Part shown: one piece after another, positions 27,185 through 37,597 of the stretch | Layout of the letters: every line of letters starts with the position of its first letter | Position numbering within the stretch: position 1 is the first letter of the stretch | Assembly (NCBI GenBank): GCA_040902765.1 | Contig: JBBDWO010000002.1 | Coordinates: 124,001 to 188,000, forward strand | Source: Acidimicrobiia bacterium | GTDB lineage: Bacteria > Actinomycetota > Acidimicrobiia > Spongiisociales > UBA11373 | Reading direction: 5' to 3' | DNA length: 64,000 bases | Notes under the pieces: generated by a model | The model's input: only the letters and a program-made list of their open reading frames with translations | Database searches by the model: none | Told to the model about the DNA's origin: nothing | Made by a program: the position numbers and the translations under genes

Positions 27185-27520
27185 TCAGGTTCGGCCCGAC
27201 CGACGCCGCGACTCGTCGTCGAGATGGGTCCGTTCGGCCAACGGTGACCTGGACCAGAACACGGCTCGCCCGATCAGATGTGCCCCTACCGGCGCGGTGA
27301 TGAACTGCAGCAGCGCCACCAGCGCCAGCTTTGCCACCTGCACCGCACCCGGATGGACGAGGGCGGCGCCGGTGAGGATGAGGAGCAGGCCCGCCGTGGC
27401 CGGCTTGGTCGCGGCGTGCATGCGGGTGAGCACGTCCGGGAAGCGCAGGAGGCCAACCGCGGCGATCAGGGTCAGGGCGGCACCCAGCACCAGCAGCACG
27501 GAGGCGGTCGCTTCGATCAT
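27185..27520 (-). CDS. mrpG: Mrp Na+/H+ antiporter subunit G
   Basis: 111 aa with three hydrophobic segments: ATASVLLVLGAALTLIAAVG, GLLLILTGAALV and LALVALLQFITAPVGAHLI. The family pattern LLRFPDVLTRMHAATKPAT is clear. It is the last gene of the Mrp operon, starting within the end of mrpF. The C-terminal about 25 residues are charged and extend beyond the membrane part. It is a structural subunit of the multi-protein antiporter in the cytoplasmic membrane. Confidence 0.93.
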   Translation of the reverse strand: MIEATASVLLVLGAALTLIAAVGLLRFPDVLTRMHAATKPATAGLLLILTGAALVHPGAVQVAKLALVALLQFITAPVGAHLIGRAVFWSRSPLAERTHLDDESRRRSGRT

Positions 27521-27780
27521 CGGTCCCTCCGTCCGACGAATCGGGCGACGAGCGCCGTTCCCAGGAAGGCGAGCAGCGCAGCGACCACCATGACGTCGAG
27601 GTAGGCGGCCTCGCCGGTGCGTGCGGCATGTACGGCAACACCTGCCACCACCGACAGCAACAGCGCGTCGAGGGCGATGATCCGGTCCGCCAGGGTGGGA
27701 CTGACCACCACCCGGAACACGAAGAGGAGCGACGCCAGGGCGAGGAGGGTGAACGCGACCGTCGTGGCCATCTCAACCAT
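27517..27780 (-). CDS. mrpF: Mrp Na+/H+ antiporter subunit F
   Basis: 87 aa from ATG 27780. The frame continues upstream across mrpE, but the MrpF family begins VEMATTVAFTLLALASLL. Three TMs; the conserved SPTLADRIIALDALLLSVVA includes the Asp typical of MrpF. Starts inside mrpE (8-bp overlap) and overlaps mrpG by 4 bp. Confidence 0.93.
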   Translation of the reverse strand: MVEMATTVAFTLLALASLLFVFRVVVSPTLADRIIALDALLLSVVAGVAVHAARTGEAAYLDVMVVAALLAFLGTALVARFVGRRDR

Positions 27781-28270
27781 CACCGGCCTCCCCCCGCAGG
27801 GGCACCGCCGCCACCAGGTACCGCTCGAGCATGGCGACATCGGCGCGGGTCCGGGCGGCCGACTCGAAGTGGAGTACGTGGATGAAGAGTGTCGTCGGTT
27901 CCGTGGCGACGTCGATGGTGACGGTCCCGGGAGTCAGCGTCACCATGTTGGCCACGCCGGCGATGATGCTCGGATGGGTCGCGGCAAGCGGCACCGACAC
28001 GATCGCCGGTCGAGTGCGGTCCCCCGGGGTCACGATCTCCCAGGCGACGATCACGGTGGCGACGGCGAGCCGCCACAGGAAGTACCCGATCAGCCGGACC
28101 GCTTGGATCGGCCGGAAACCCAACCCGCCGGACCGCTGGCGGGACGGGAGGATCCAGATCGCCACCGTCGCCGCGCCCAGGCCGCCGAGGAGGTTCGCCC
28201 AGGACAAGCTTCCCCACAGGGCGAACCAGACCAGGGTGAGTGCGACCACAGACAGCAGAGGACGCCTCAT
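27773..28270 (-). CDS. mrpE: Mrp Na+/H+ antiporter subunit E
   Basis: 165 aa from ATG 28270, overlapping mrpD by 4 bp. Two N-terminal TMs (LLSVVALTLVWFALWGSLSW, LGGLGAATVAIWIL) precede the soluble MNHE domain with GVANMVTLTPGTVTIDV and LFIHVLHFE, where the TLTPGT motif is diagnostic. Confidence 0.94.
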   Translation of the reverse strand: MRRPLLSVVALTLVWFALWGSLSWANLLGGLGAATVAIWILPSRQRSGGLGFRPIQAVRLIGYFLWRLAVATVIVAWEIVTPGDRTRPAIVSVPLAATHPSIIAGVANMVTLTPGTVTIDVATEPTTLFIHVLHFESAARTRADVAMLERYLVAAVPLRGEAGDG

Positions 28271-29739
28271 CCGCCTCTCACCGCCGTCACGTAGACCGAA
28301 GGATCGATCAGGCCCCGGGCGGCGACCTCGCCGAGTTCGTAGAGCGGAGCGGCGGCCGCCACGAAGGCGAGGCTGGCGACGACCAGGCAGGCGGTGGCGC
28401 CGACCATCAGCGGGGGCATACGGCGCGGCTCGATCGTGTCGCTTTCCATCGGGTCCCCCCAGAAGGCGCCGGCCCAGATCTTCGTCATCGAGAAGAGGGT
28501 GAGGGCGCTGACGAGGAGCGACACCCCGACCGTGACCTGTGCCCCGGCGTCGAACCCGGCCTGGATCAGAGCGAGCTTCGCCACGAAGCCTGAGAACGGC
28601 GGGACCCCGGCGAGGCTGAGCGCGGGCAGCAGGAACAGCACGGCGAGCACCGGCGCCGTGTGCATCAGCCCGCTGAGGCGCCGTAAGGCACCGGTACCGG
28701 CCCGCTCCTCCATCAGCCCGGCGACGAGGAACAGGGTGGTCTTCACGATGATGTGATGGACGATGTAGAAAACGGCGGCGGCGAGTCCGGCCAGGGTGAA
28801 CAGCGCCAGGCCGAAAATCATGTACCCGATCTGGCTGACGATGTGAAAGCTCAGGATCCGCTTGACGTCGTCCTGGGCGACGGCACCGAGTACGCCGATC
28901 AGCATCGTCAGTGCCGCCACCACCAGCAGCAGACGGGACGGCTGGCCATGACTGAACAGCAGCGTGTGGCTGCGGATGATGGCGTAGACGCCGATCTTGG
29001 TGAGCAGCCCGGCGAAGATCGCGGTGACCGGTGAGGGTGCCACCGGATACGAGTCCGGGAGCCAGAAGAAGAGCGGAAAGATCGCCGCCTTGATGCCGAA
29101 CACCACCAGGAAGAGCAGTCCCAGCCCGCTGCGCAGCGCGGGCGTGACTTCGCCCAACTTGCCGGACAGGTCGGCCATGTTGACCGTGCCGGTGGAGGCG
29201 TAGACGAGGGCGATCGCGGTGAGGAACAGCACGGAGGCGACGAGGCTGATGACGATGTAGGTGACGCCGTGGCGCACCTGCAGCCGATCCCCCCCGAAGG
29301 TGATCAGGACGTACGAGGCGGTGAGCGTCACCTCGAAGGCGACGAACAGGTTGAACAGGTCGCCGGTGAGGAACGACAGTGACACACCGGCAGCGAGGAT
29401 CAGATACACCGGGTGAAAGAACCCGGTCTCGTCGCGGGTCTTGGGGCTCCCGATGGCGTACACCAGCACGACGAGCAGCATCAGCGACGAGACCACGACC
29501 ATGATCGCCGCCAGCGGATCGGCGACCAGGGTGATCCCCAACGGCCACGGCCATCCTCCGACGTGGCCCACCACCACCGACCCGTCGGACACGGACAGGA
29601 GCAGGTCCACCGCCGCCGCCGTCGTAGCGAGCAGCGTGCCGACGCCGATCACGCGACGGGCAGCGGGGAAGCGACCGAGCATCGCCGACACCGCCGCCGC
29701 GGCGAGCGGGAGAGCGACCGGAATGACGAGATCGGTCAT
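28267..29739 (-). CDS. mrpD: Mrp Na+/H+ antiporter subunit D
   Basis: 490 aa, about 14 TMs, homologous to complex I NuoM/N. The conserved Glu of TM5 lies in LFVAFEVTLTASYVLI and the Lys of TM7 in FGIKAAIFPLFFWLPDSYPV. The broken-helix Lys/His region is KIGVYAIIRSHTLLF with DVKRILSFHIVSQIGYMIFG. It is an ion-translocating subunit. It overlaps mrpC and mrpE by 4 bp each, so expression is tightly coupled. Confidence 0.96.
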   Translation of the reverse strand: MTDLVIPVALPLAAAAVSAMLGRFPAARRVIGVGTLLATTAAAVDLLLSVSDGSVVVGHVGGWPWPLGITLVADPLAAIMVVVSSLMLLVVLVYAIGSPKTRDETGFFHPVYLILAAGVSLSFLTGDLFNLFVAFEVTLTASYVLITFGGDRLQVRHGVTYIVISLVASVLFLTAIALVYASTGTVNMADLSGKLGEVTPALRSGLGLLFLVVFGIKAAIFPLFFWLPDSYPVAPSPVTAIFAGLLTKIGVYAIIRSHTLLFSHGQPSRLLLVVAALTMLIGVLGAVAQDDVKRILSFHIVSQIGYMIFGLALFTLAGLAAAVFYIVHHIIVKTTLFLVAGLMEERAGTGALRRLSGLMHTAPVLAVLFLLPALSLAGVPPFSGFVAKLALIQAGFDAGAQVTVGVSLLVSALTLFSMTKIWAGAFWGDPMESDTIEPRRMPPLMVGATACLVVASLAFVAAAAPLYELGEVAARGLIDPSVYVTAVRGG

Positions 29740-30116
29740 CGGCGCTCCCCCCCTTCGCCCGGGGGCGAATTCAGGTGCGCCGCGATCCGACGGTCCTCGA
29801 TGTCGTCTTCGACGATGTCCGAACTGGTGAGCAGCCAACTGCGGTAGGCGATGGCGAGCAGGTACGCGGTCACCCCGAAGGTGATCACGATGGCGGTGAG
29901 GGCCAGTGCCTGGGGCAGCGGATCGGCGAACGCGGCCGCATCCGTTCCCGCGATCGGCGGAGCCCCGGCCCGCCCTCCGGCGACCAACAGCAGCAGGTTG
30001 GCGCCGTGAGCGATGACGGCGAGACCGATGATGATCCGCGTCAGATTGCGCTGGAGGATGAGGTAGACCCCGCACCCGTAGAGGACCCCGATGGCGACGA
30101 CCAGCACCGCGATCAT
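29736..30116 (-). CDS. mrpC: Mrp Na+/H+ antiporter subunit C
   Basis: 126 aa from ATG 30116, overlapping the mrpB stop. NuoK-like with three TMs: AVLVVAIGVLYGCGVYLILQ, NLTRIIIGLAVIAHGANLLL (bearing the conserved helix-2 pattern) and ALALTAIVITFGVTAYLLAI. A charged C-terminal tail follows. Confidence 0.94.
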   Translation of the reverse strand: MIAVLVVAIGVLYGCGVYLILQRNLTRIIIGLAVIAHGANLLLLVAGGRAGAPPIAGTDAAAFADPLPQALALTAIVITFGVTAYLLAIAYRSWLLTSSDIVEDDIEDRRIAAHLNSPPGEGGERR

Positions 30117-30549
30117 CGGAGGTCCTCGTCCCACGCGCTGCCGAGCGAGTCGAGAAGCGCCGCCACCAGCCCGACGACCACGGCGAACACACCGATGTCG
30201 AACCCGAGCGCCGATGTGAGCTTCATCGTCCCGAGCACCGGGAGCGTGACGCTCACCACCGCCTGGTCGAAGAAGCCGCCACCCCAGGCCCATCCGGCCA
30301 CGCCGACGCCGACCGCGATCGCCAGACCCCACCCGAGCAGCGGCCGTGGTGTCACGCGATGCAGCGAGCCACGCCCTTCCCGAGACCGGAGGGCGATGTG
30401 GTCGAGTACCAGACACGCGCCGGCGACCAGCCCGGCGATGAAGCCCCCACCGGGGGCGTTGTGGCCGGCGTACAGCAGGTACAGGGCGAACACGATGCCG
30501 GTGCGCAGCACCACGTTGGCGGCGACGTCGAGGATCGGGGAGTACCAGC

Positions 30550-30553
<4 letters not shown>
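30113..30553 (-). CDS. mrpB: Mrp Na+/H+ antiporter subunit B
   Basis: 146 aa of the MnhB domain. LYAGHNAPGGGFIAGLVAGA and ALGFDIGVFAVVVGLVAALL are the family signatures, with four TMs. It overlaps mrpA by 4 bp and mrpC by 4 bp. Confidence 0.95.
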
Positions 30554-32847
<2,294 letters not shown>

Positions 32848-32974
32848 CGGCTCACGCGGCGCAGGGTGGGGGTGTCAGCACACATCAGGCGGCTCCAGTT
32901 GCAGTGCCGACCAGACTTCCCGGCGCGCCGTGTTGTGAGGAGAGGGTAGCGAAGGGCGAGGGGCGAGACCCATC

Positions 32975-32995
32975 GCTGCCAGCTGCCAGCTGCCA
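32975..32995. repeat. Heptamer tandem array, unit gctgcca (x3)
   Basis: Three perfect units between mrpA and tRNA-Ser(TGA). The following 20 bp (GCAGAACGGAGGCGCCG...) recur after the matching array at 33164, as part of a local duplication. Confidence 0.88.
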
Positions 32996-33037
32996 GCAGA
33001 ACGGAGGCGCCGCTCTGCGGCACCGCAGTTCTGTTTG

Positions 33038-33124
33038 CGGAGGGGGTGGGATTCGAACCCACGGGACCCGAACGGGCCCAGCAGTTTTCAAGACTGCCGC
33101 CTTCGTCCACTCGGCCACCCCTCC
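33038..33124 (-). tRNA. tRNA-Ser (anticodon TGA)
   Basis: 87-nt type II tRNA: acceptor GGAGGGG/CCCCTCC, anticodon loop CTTGAAA, long variable arm, T-arm GGGTTCGAATCCC. CCA is not encoded. Nearly the same sequence as the next tRNA-Ser, apart from anticodon and variable arm. Confidence 0.95.
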
Positions 33125-33163
33125 CGAAATCAGCGTGCTGCATGCAGCCTGCAGACCTGAAGG

Positions 33164-33191
33164 CCGCCAGCTGCCGGCTGCCAGCTGCCAG
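33164..33191. repeat. Heptamer tandem array, unit ctgccag (x4)
   Basis: Units ccgccag, ctgccgg, ctgccag, ctgccag, between the two tRNA-Ser genes. Same unit and same downstream flank as the array at 32975. Confidence 0.88.
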
Positions 33192-33228
33192 CAGAACGGA
33201 GGCGCCGTCCGGCGCCGCAGTTCATGCG

Positions 33229-33318
33229 CGGAGAGGGTGGGATTTGAACCCACGGGACCGGATAACCCGGCCCAACAGTTTTCGAGACTGCCGCCTTCGT
33301 CCACTCGGCCACCTCTCC
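33229..33318 (-). tRNA. tRNA-Ser (anticodon CGA)
   Basis: 90-nt type II tRNA: acceptor GGAGAGG/CCTCTCC, anticodon loop CTCGAAA, long variable arm, T-arm GGGTTCAAATCCC. CCA is not encoded. Tandem relative of tRNA-Ser(TGA) 105 bp away. Confidence 0.95.
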
Positions 33319-33355
33319 CGAACAAGGCTGCATTGTGGCACCGCGGCCGCGGTCC

Positions 33356-33814
33356 TCACCGCCTCGATGAGAAGAAGTCGTCGAGCACCGCGGCGCATTC
33401 CCCGGATAGAACGCCGGCCACGATCTCGCATCGGTGATTGAGCCGATCGTCCTGCGGGATGTTGTACAGGCTCCACGCGGCGCCGGCTTTGGGGTCGGCT
33501 GCGCCGTAGACGATCCGGTCGACCCGAGCCCACACTGCCGCCATGGCGCACATGGCGCACGGCTCGAGCGTGACCACCAGGGTCAAGCCCGACAGTCTCC
33601 AGTCGCCGCGCGCTCGGCCGGCCGCCGCCAGCACCAGCATCTCGGCGTGGGCCGTCGGGTCGGCCAGCTCTTCGCGACGGTTCCGGTCGGCGGCGACCAC
33701 CGACCCCTCACCATCTACCAGCACCGCCCCCACGGGGACGTCACCCGTCGCCGCCGCGGCTCGGGCCTCGGTGAGCGCTATCGCCATCGCATCGTCGAAC
33801 GAACGGTCCGTCAT
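33356..33814 (-). CDS. tadA: tRNA adenosine(34) deaminase
   Basis: 152 aa. Zinc-site residues are His56 and Glu58 in TAHAEML, and Cys86 and Cys89 in TLEPCAMCAMA. VPVGAVLVDGEGSVV opens the deaminase fold, and ADPKAGAAWSLYNI matches the TadA substrate loop (GAAGS-type, here GAAWS). It converts A34 to inosine in tRNA-Arg(ACG), which this window encodes. It lies between two tRNA-Ser genes. Confidence 0.94.
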   Translation of the reverse strand: MTDRSFDDAMAIALTEARAAAATGDVPVGAVLVDGEGSVVAADRNRREELADPTAHAEMLVLAAAGRARGDWRLSGLTLVVTLEPCAMCAMAAVWARVDRIVYGAADPKAGAAWSLYNIPQDDRLNHRCEIVAGVLSGECAAVLDDFFSSRR

Positions 33815-33839
33815 GCCCTACCTACACTCCGATGTCCCT

Positions 33840-33930
33840 GGAGGGATCGCATAGTCTGGCCGAGTGCGCACGCCTGGAAAGCGTGTTGGCGGCGAAAGCC
33901 GCCACGAGGGTTCAAATCCCTCTCCCTCCG
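33840..33930 (+). tRNA. tRNA-Ser (anticodon GGA)
   Basis: 91-nt type II tRNA: acceptor GGAGGGA/TCCCTCC, anticodon loop CTGGAAA, long variable arm GGCGGCGAAAGCCGCC, T-arm GGGTTCAAATCCC. CCA is not encoded. It reads UCC/UCU. Divergent from tadA by 25 bp. Confidence 0.95.
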
Positions 33931-33936
33931 CAAACA

Positions 33937-33995
33937 ACGCTCAACGCCTAACGCTCGACGCGGGACTTGCGTTGAGCGTTAAGCGTTGAGCGTCC
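33937..33995. repeat. Palindrome of heptamer repeats beside tRNA-Ser(GGA)
   Basis: Left arm acgctca, acgccta, acgctcg, acgc; right arm gcgttga, gcgttaa, gcgttga, gcgt. Arms of 25 bp pair with two mismatches. It starts 6 bp after tRNA-Ser(GGA), mirroring the element at 25592-25656. Confidence 0.88.
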
Positions 33996-34012
33996 TCCAT
34001 TCCCCTCGCCCC

Positions 34013-34639
34013 TCACTCCTTCCTCATCACCACCCCATAAACAAACCCGAACGGTCCCATCCGCCAGATCCTCTCCACCTTGAGCGGTGCGTTCGCGAAC
34101 AACTGACTCGGCTGGGGGAGGCTGTCGAGGCTGCGGTGCAGGTAGCGGTACTCACCCGGGGCTCCCACCGACAGACCGACCAGCGGGAGGATCACCGCGG
34201 TCCCGGCGCGGTGGAGGGCTCGTTTCCACGCCGACTCGGGGCGCCCCAGGTCGACGATGGAGGCGACGCCTCCCGGACGCAGCACCCTTCTGATCTCGCT
34301 GAGCGTGTCGGGAACCGAGGTGAGATTGCGGAACACGTACGCCGAGAAGACCCCGTCGAACGTGCCGTCGGCGAAGGGCAACCGCTCACCGGCGGCAGCG
34401 ACCCTCAAGTCGGCGTCATCGAGCGTCAACATCGACACCGCCGGGTCGAGTCCCACGATCTCGCGGTCGCCGAGATCCGGGTTGGCGGCGCCGGTGCCGG
34501 CCCCCAGGTCGAGGACCCGGCCCGGTGGAAGGTGGGCGATGGCGGTGCGACGCCAATGGCCATCGCGGCCAAGTGAGAGCAGGCGGTTGACCCGGTCGTA
34601 GCGGCGGGCGATCCGGGAGAAGACCTCCCGCCCGCTCAC
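34013..34639 (-). CDS. menG: UbiE/MenG-type demethylmenaquinone methyltransferase
   Basis: 208 aa, slightly short for the family. VFSRIARRYDRVNRLLSLGR is the UbiE N-terminal signature. The SAM site is RVLDLGAGTGAANPDL, followed by LPFADGTFDGVFSAYVFRNL and EIRRVLRPGG. It should methylate demethylmenaquinone to menaquinone. The GTG start overlaps the serS stop. LDLGAGTG in place of LDLACGTG and the compact SAM region leave some doubt about the exact substrate. Confidence 0.85.
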   Translation of the reverse strand: MSGREVFSRIARRYDRVNRLLSLGRDGHWRRTAIAHLPPGRVLDLGAGTGAANPDLGDREIVGLDPAVSMLTLDDADLRVAAAGERLPFADGTFDGVFSAYVFRNLTSVPDTLSEIRRVLRPGGVASIVDLGRPESAWKRALHRAGTAVILPLVGLSVGAPGEYRYLHRSLDSLPQPSQLFANAPLKVERIWRMGPFGFVYGVVMRKE

Positions 34640-35916
34640 GGTGTGAGGGCGTCCAGGCCCACGAAGGGACGCAGCACCTCGGGGACCACGACCGTGCCGT
34701 CAACTCGCTGGTTGTTCTCGAGGATGGAGATGAGGAACCGACCGCTGATCGCCGTCCCGTTGAGCGTGTGGACCGGTGCCGTCCCATTGTCGGTGCGGTA
34801 CCGCGTGCGGAGGCGCCGCGCCTGAAAGTCAGTGGCATTGGAACACGACGTGATCTCCCGGTAGGCCGACTGGCCGGGGAACCACGCTTCGATGTCGTAC
34901 TTCTTGGCGTAGGGATCACCCAGTTCGCCCGCGCACACGTTCACCACGCGATACGGGATGCCCAGCGCCTGGACGAGTGACTCCTCAGTGGCCAGCAGCC
35001 GGTCGTGCTCATCCCACGATTGGTCGGCATCGACGAACGAGAACATCTCCAGTTTCTCGAACTGGTGGACGCGGAACATCCCCCGCGTGTCCTTGCCATA
35101 GGTGCCGGCCTCTCGACGAAAGCAGGAGGAGTAGCCCGTGTATCGCAGCGGAAAGGGACCCTCGAGGATCTCGTCACCGTGCATCGCCGCCAGCGGGACC
35201 TCTGACGTGCCGACGAGGAAGAGATCGTCCGGTTCGATGCTGTCGGTCCCCTCCTGGCTGACGCCGACGGCATATGCCTGCTCACGCCCCGACGGCAGGA
35301 AACCGGTGCCATAGAGCGCCGCCTCACGGACGAGCACCGGAGGCAGTACCGGAATGAATCCCTCGCTCACCAGCTTGCCCATTGCCCACTGGATGAGGCC
35401 GAAGTGGAGCAGCACTAGTTGGCCCTTCAAGTAGGCGAATCTGGAGCCAGACACCTTGGCCGCCCGCTCGGTGTCGATGATCCCGAGTGCCTCCCCGATC
35501 GCCAGGTGATCCAGGGGATCAAAGTCGAAAGCCGTCGGCTCTCCCCAGCGGCGGACCTCCTCGTTGTCGGCGTCGTCGCGGCCCACCGGAACCGACTCGT
35601 GGGGAAGATTCGGGAGCCGACTCCACTCGGCATCGAAGCGGGCGTCGAGCTCGTCGGCTTCGGTGAGGGCGGCTTTGTAACGCTCCGCTAGGTCGGCCAT
35701 AGCCGCCACCGCCGCCTGCTTCTCGTCACCGGCGAGTCCGGCGATCTCCTTGCCGCGGCGGTTCTGCTCGGCGCGCAGTTTCTCCGCAGCGGCTCGCGCC
35801 TGCCTTCGTTCAGCGTCGCTCTCGGCCAAAGCGCGGATGTCCACCGCGATACCGCGCCGCTCCATGGCGGCGGCGAGTCCGTCAGGGTCGTTCCTCAGCA
35901 GTGAAACATCGAGCAC
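34636..35916 (-). CDS. serS: Seryl-tRNA synthetase
   Basis: 426 aa from GTG 35916 (LDVSLLRNDPDGLAAAMERR), the standard N-terminus; the open frame upstream only translates the 7-bp repeats. Residues about 28-100 form the coiled-coil arm that reads the tRNA-Ser long variable arm. Class II motifs follow: FRREAGTYGKDTRGMFRVHQ (motif 2) and LNGTAISGRFLISILENNQ (motif 3). It charges the four tRNA-Ser species encoded 0.7-11 kb away. menG overlaps its stop. Confidence 0.96.
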   Translation of the reverse strand: MLDVSLLRNDPDGLAAAMERRGIAVDIRALAESDAERRQARAAAEKLRAEQNRRGKEIAGLAGDEKQAAVAAMADLAERYKAALTEADELDARFDAEWSRLPNLPHESVPVGRDDADNEEVRRWGEPTAFDFDPLDHLAIGEALGIIDTERAAKVSGSRFAYLKGQLVLLHFGLIQWAMGKLVSEGFIPVLPPVLVREAALYGTGFLPSGREQAYAVGVSQEGTDSIEPDDLFLVGTSEVPLAAMHGDEILEGPFPLRYTGYSSCFRREAGTYGKDTRGMFRVHQFEKLEMFSFVDADQSWDEHDRLLATEESLVQALGIPYRVVNVCAGELGDPYAKKYDIEAWFPGQSAYREITSCSNATDFQARRLRTRYRTDNGTAPVHTLNGTAISGRFLISILENNQRVDGTVVVPEVLRPFVGLDALTP

Positions 35917-35933
35917 GCCCCGGATGGTAGGAG

Positions 35934-35989
35934 AGCAGCAGGCAGCAGGCAGCAGGCAGCAGGCAGCAAGCTCAAGCTGCAAGCTGCAA
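35934..35989. repeat. Heptamer tandem array, units ggcagca and gctgcaa (x8)
   Basis: Eight consecutive 7-bp units: agcagca, ggcagca four times, agctcaa, gctgcaa twice. It fills the spacer between serS and the DUF4446 gene and is the longest array here. Confidence 0.92.
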
Positions 35990-35990
35990 G

Positions 35991-36455
35991 CTATTTCCCC
36001 AGCGCTCGCTCCACGGCGGTGCGCTCCTCGGGGGACAGCGGCTCTGTCCCCTCACCCCCTCGGATCATCTTGGTGAAGAACAGTGTCTGTCGGCTGCCCA
36101 CCAGGAGGGTGATGACGAGACCGTCGCGGCGCTCGTTGAGGAGGGCGATGGACCGCGACAGGTGGCCGGTGCGCTCCTCGCTGGCGTCGAACGTGACCAC
36201 GGCGGCATACCGCAGGGCGCCGGGGAGCCGCTCCGACAGCGAAGCCACCTGCGCCAGCACGGAGGCGACCTGGGGCTGGAAACGAGACACGGCGATCTCG
36301 ACATTGCTCAGGTCCTCGTCGAGCTGCCGAACCGTTTCGAGAAGATCTCCGCCCCGCGTCTCGGAGACCTTTCGACTCTGACTGCTCACCATCCACAGCG
36401 CGGAGAAGCCCAGGACGAGGGCCGTGACCGCTATGGCGAGAGTGACCGTTTCCAT
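35991..36455 (-). CDS. DUF4446 family protein
   Basis: 154 aa. One N-terminal TM (VTLAIAVTALVLGFSALWMV), a coiled-coil-like stretch (residues about 40-75), then the DUF4446 domain with YAAVVTFDASEERTGHLSRS, IALLNERRDGLVITLLVG and a C-terminal LSPEERTAVERAL. Function unknown. The start overlaps the upstream gene's stop (TGATG), and it directly precedes the repeat array before serS. Confidence 0.82.
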   Translation of the reverse strand: METVTLAIAVTALVLGFSALWMVSSQSRKVSETRGGDLLETVRQLDEDLSNVEIAVSRFQPQVASVLAQVASLSERLPGALRYAAVVTFDASEERTGHLSRSIALLNERRDGLVITLLVGSRQTLFFTKMIRGGEGTEPLSPEERTAVERALGK

Positions 36456-37447
36456 CAGCCTGCAACGTTGACGACGAAGATCATCGAGACCGTATCGTTC
36501 TCGGGCTGCGCATCGCCACCGGGCACAGAGATGGTGATCTCGTAGTTGATCCCTGGTTCAACCGGCAGCGGTGCGAAGGTCACCGTCGTCGCCCGACCCG
36601 CCTCCAGCACCTCGATAATCCTGGTCTGCTCATGGAGCGCTCCGGTACTCGAGCGCAGACGCAGGGTGACATTGATCGCGATCTGATCGAGGTTGCCGCG
36701 ATTGGACACGGTCGCCTCGGCGTTCAGGGTCTCGGTAGCCGGTACCACCGGGAGCCCGCCCTGGACCCCGAGCGGAGGAGGATCGAGCCTGATATCGGCA
36801 ACGGCCAGATCGATCACCACACCCAGGTCGGGAGCCAGCAACATCCGTCGGGCGATCTCCCGTGGGTCGTACGCAGCTTCCTCGCCGGTCGGGATGAAGA
36901 CGAGAGTCGGCAGTGGCTCCCCGTGCAGGCTCGTATCCAGATCGGCCACCTCGGAGAGGAAGCCGCGATAGGCGCGGTCCCCGACGCGCAGGTCGATGAA
37001 CCCCCGCTGCAGGCCGGCGAGTCCCTCCTCGTCGACCGGATTCGCCGAGAGCAGGACCAAGCCCGACTTCACTTCGCTCAGGCCCGCCCTCCAGCTGCTG
37101 ATGGCGATGCGCAGATAGAGGTCGGCGGCGACGAGCGACTCGGGTACCTCCGCCTCGATCAGCCGATCGAAGCCCGCGACACCAAGTGCCTCGAGATCGT
37201 TCATGGTCTGGACCATGCGCGCCCGGCTGAAGGTCTCGATCGTCGCGATCATGTCGGTGAACCCCTCGGCCATAGCCGATTCCTCGGTGACGACCTCGAA
37301 CACGACATCCAGATAGCTCCGGGTGACGGCGCGCTCGCTCGCGGTCCGCGTCACCCCGAACGCCACTGCGACAAGGGTCAAGACCGTCACGGACACGATG
37401 ATGGTGCGGCGGCGCCGGAGGCGCCTGCCGGTCGGGCTGTAAGACAC
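36455..37447 (-). CDS. Membrane-anchored hypothetical protein with CARDB-like domain
   Basis: 330 aa. An Arg-rich N-terminus and one TM (TIIVSVTVLTLVAVAFGVT) precede an extracellular region. Residues about 45-185 are helical and acidic. Residues about 230-328 form a beta-rich, CARDB-like module (TETLNAEATVSNRGNLDQIA, GRATTVTFAPLPVEPGINYE, QPENDTVSMIFVVNVAG). Such domains are usually cell-surface adhesion or spacer modules. It is coupled by TGATG to the DUF4446 gene, so the two may act together. No named family recognised. Confidence 0.75.
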   Translation of the reverse strand: MSYSPTGRRLRRRRTIIVSVTVLTLVAVAFGVTRTASERAVTRSYLDVVFEVVTEESAMAEGFTDMIATIETFSRARMVQTMNDLEALGVAGFDRLIEAEVPESLVAADLYLRIAISSWRAGLSEVKSGLVLLSANPVDEEGLAGLQRGFIDLRVGDRAYRGFLSEVADLDTSLHGEPLPTLVFIPTGEEAAYDPREIARRMLLAPDLGVVIDLAVADIRLDPPPLGVQGGLPVVPATETLNAEATVSNRGNLDQIAINVTLRLRSSTGALHEQTRIIEVLEAGRATTVTFAPLPVEPGINYEITISVPGGDAQPENDTVSMIFVVNVAG

Positions 37448-37452
37448 GGGGT

Positions 37453-37535
<83 letters not shown>

Positions 37536-37597
37536 CGAGGGCGGCGCATCGTACCACGGCCCCAAATACAGCCCCCGGGCGCCGGTACCCTGACGGC

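Noticed and set aside
25639-27300. 553-codon plus-strand frame opposite chrA
   Set aside because: Shadow of chrA and neighbouring non-coding DNA; it crosses a tRNA gene and lacks any domain.
35917-35982. 22-codon extension at the N-terminus of serS
   Set aside because: It translates the 7-bp repeat array (Ala/Cys/Leu-rich) and is not part of SerRS; the family start is GTG 35916.
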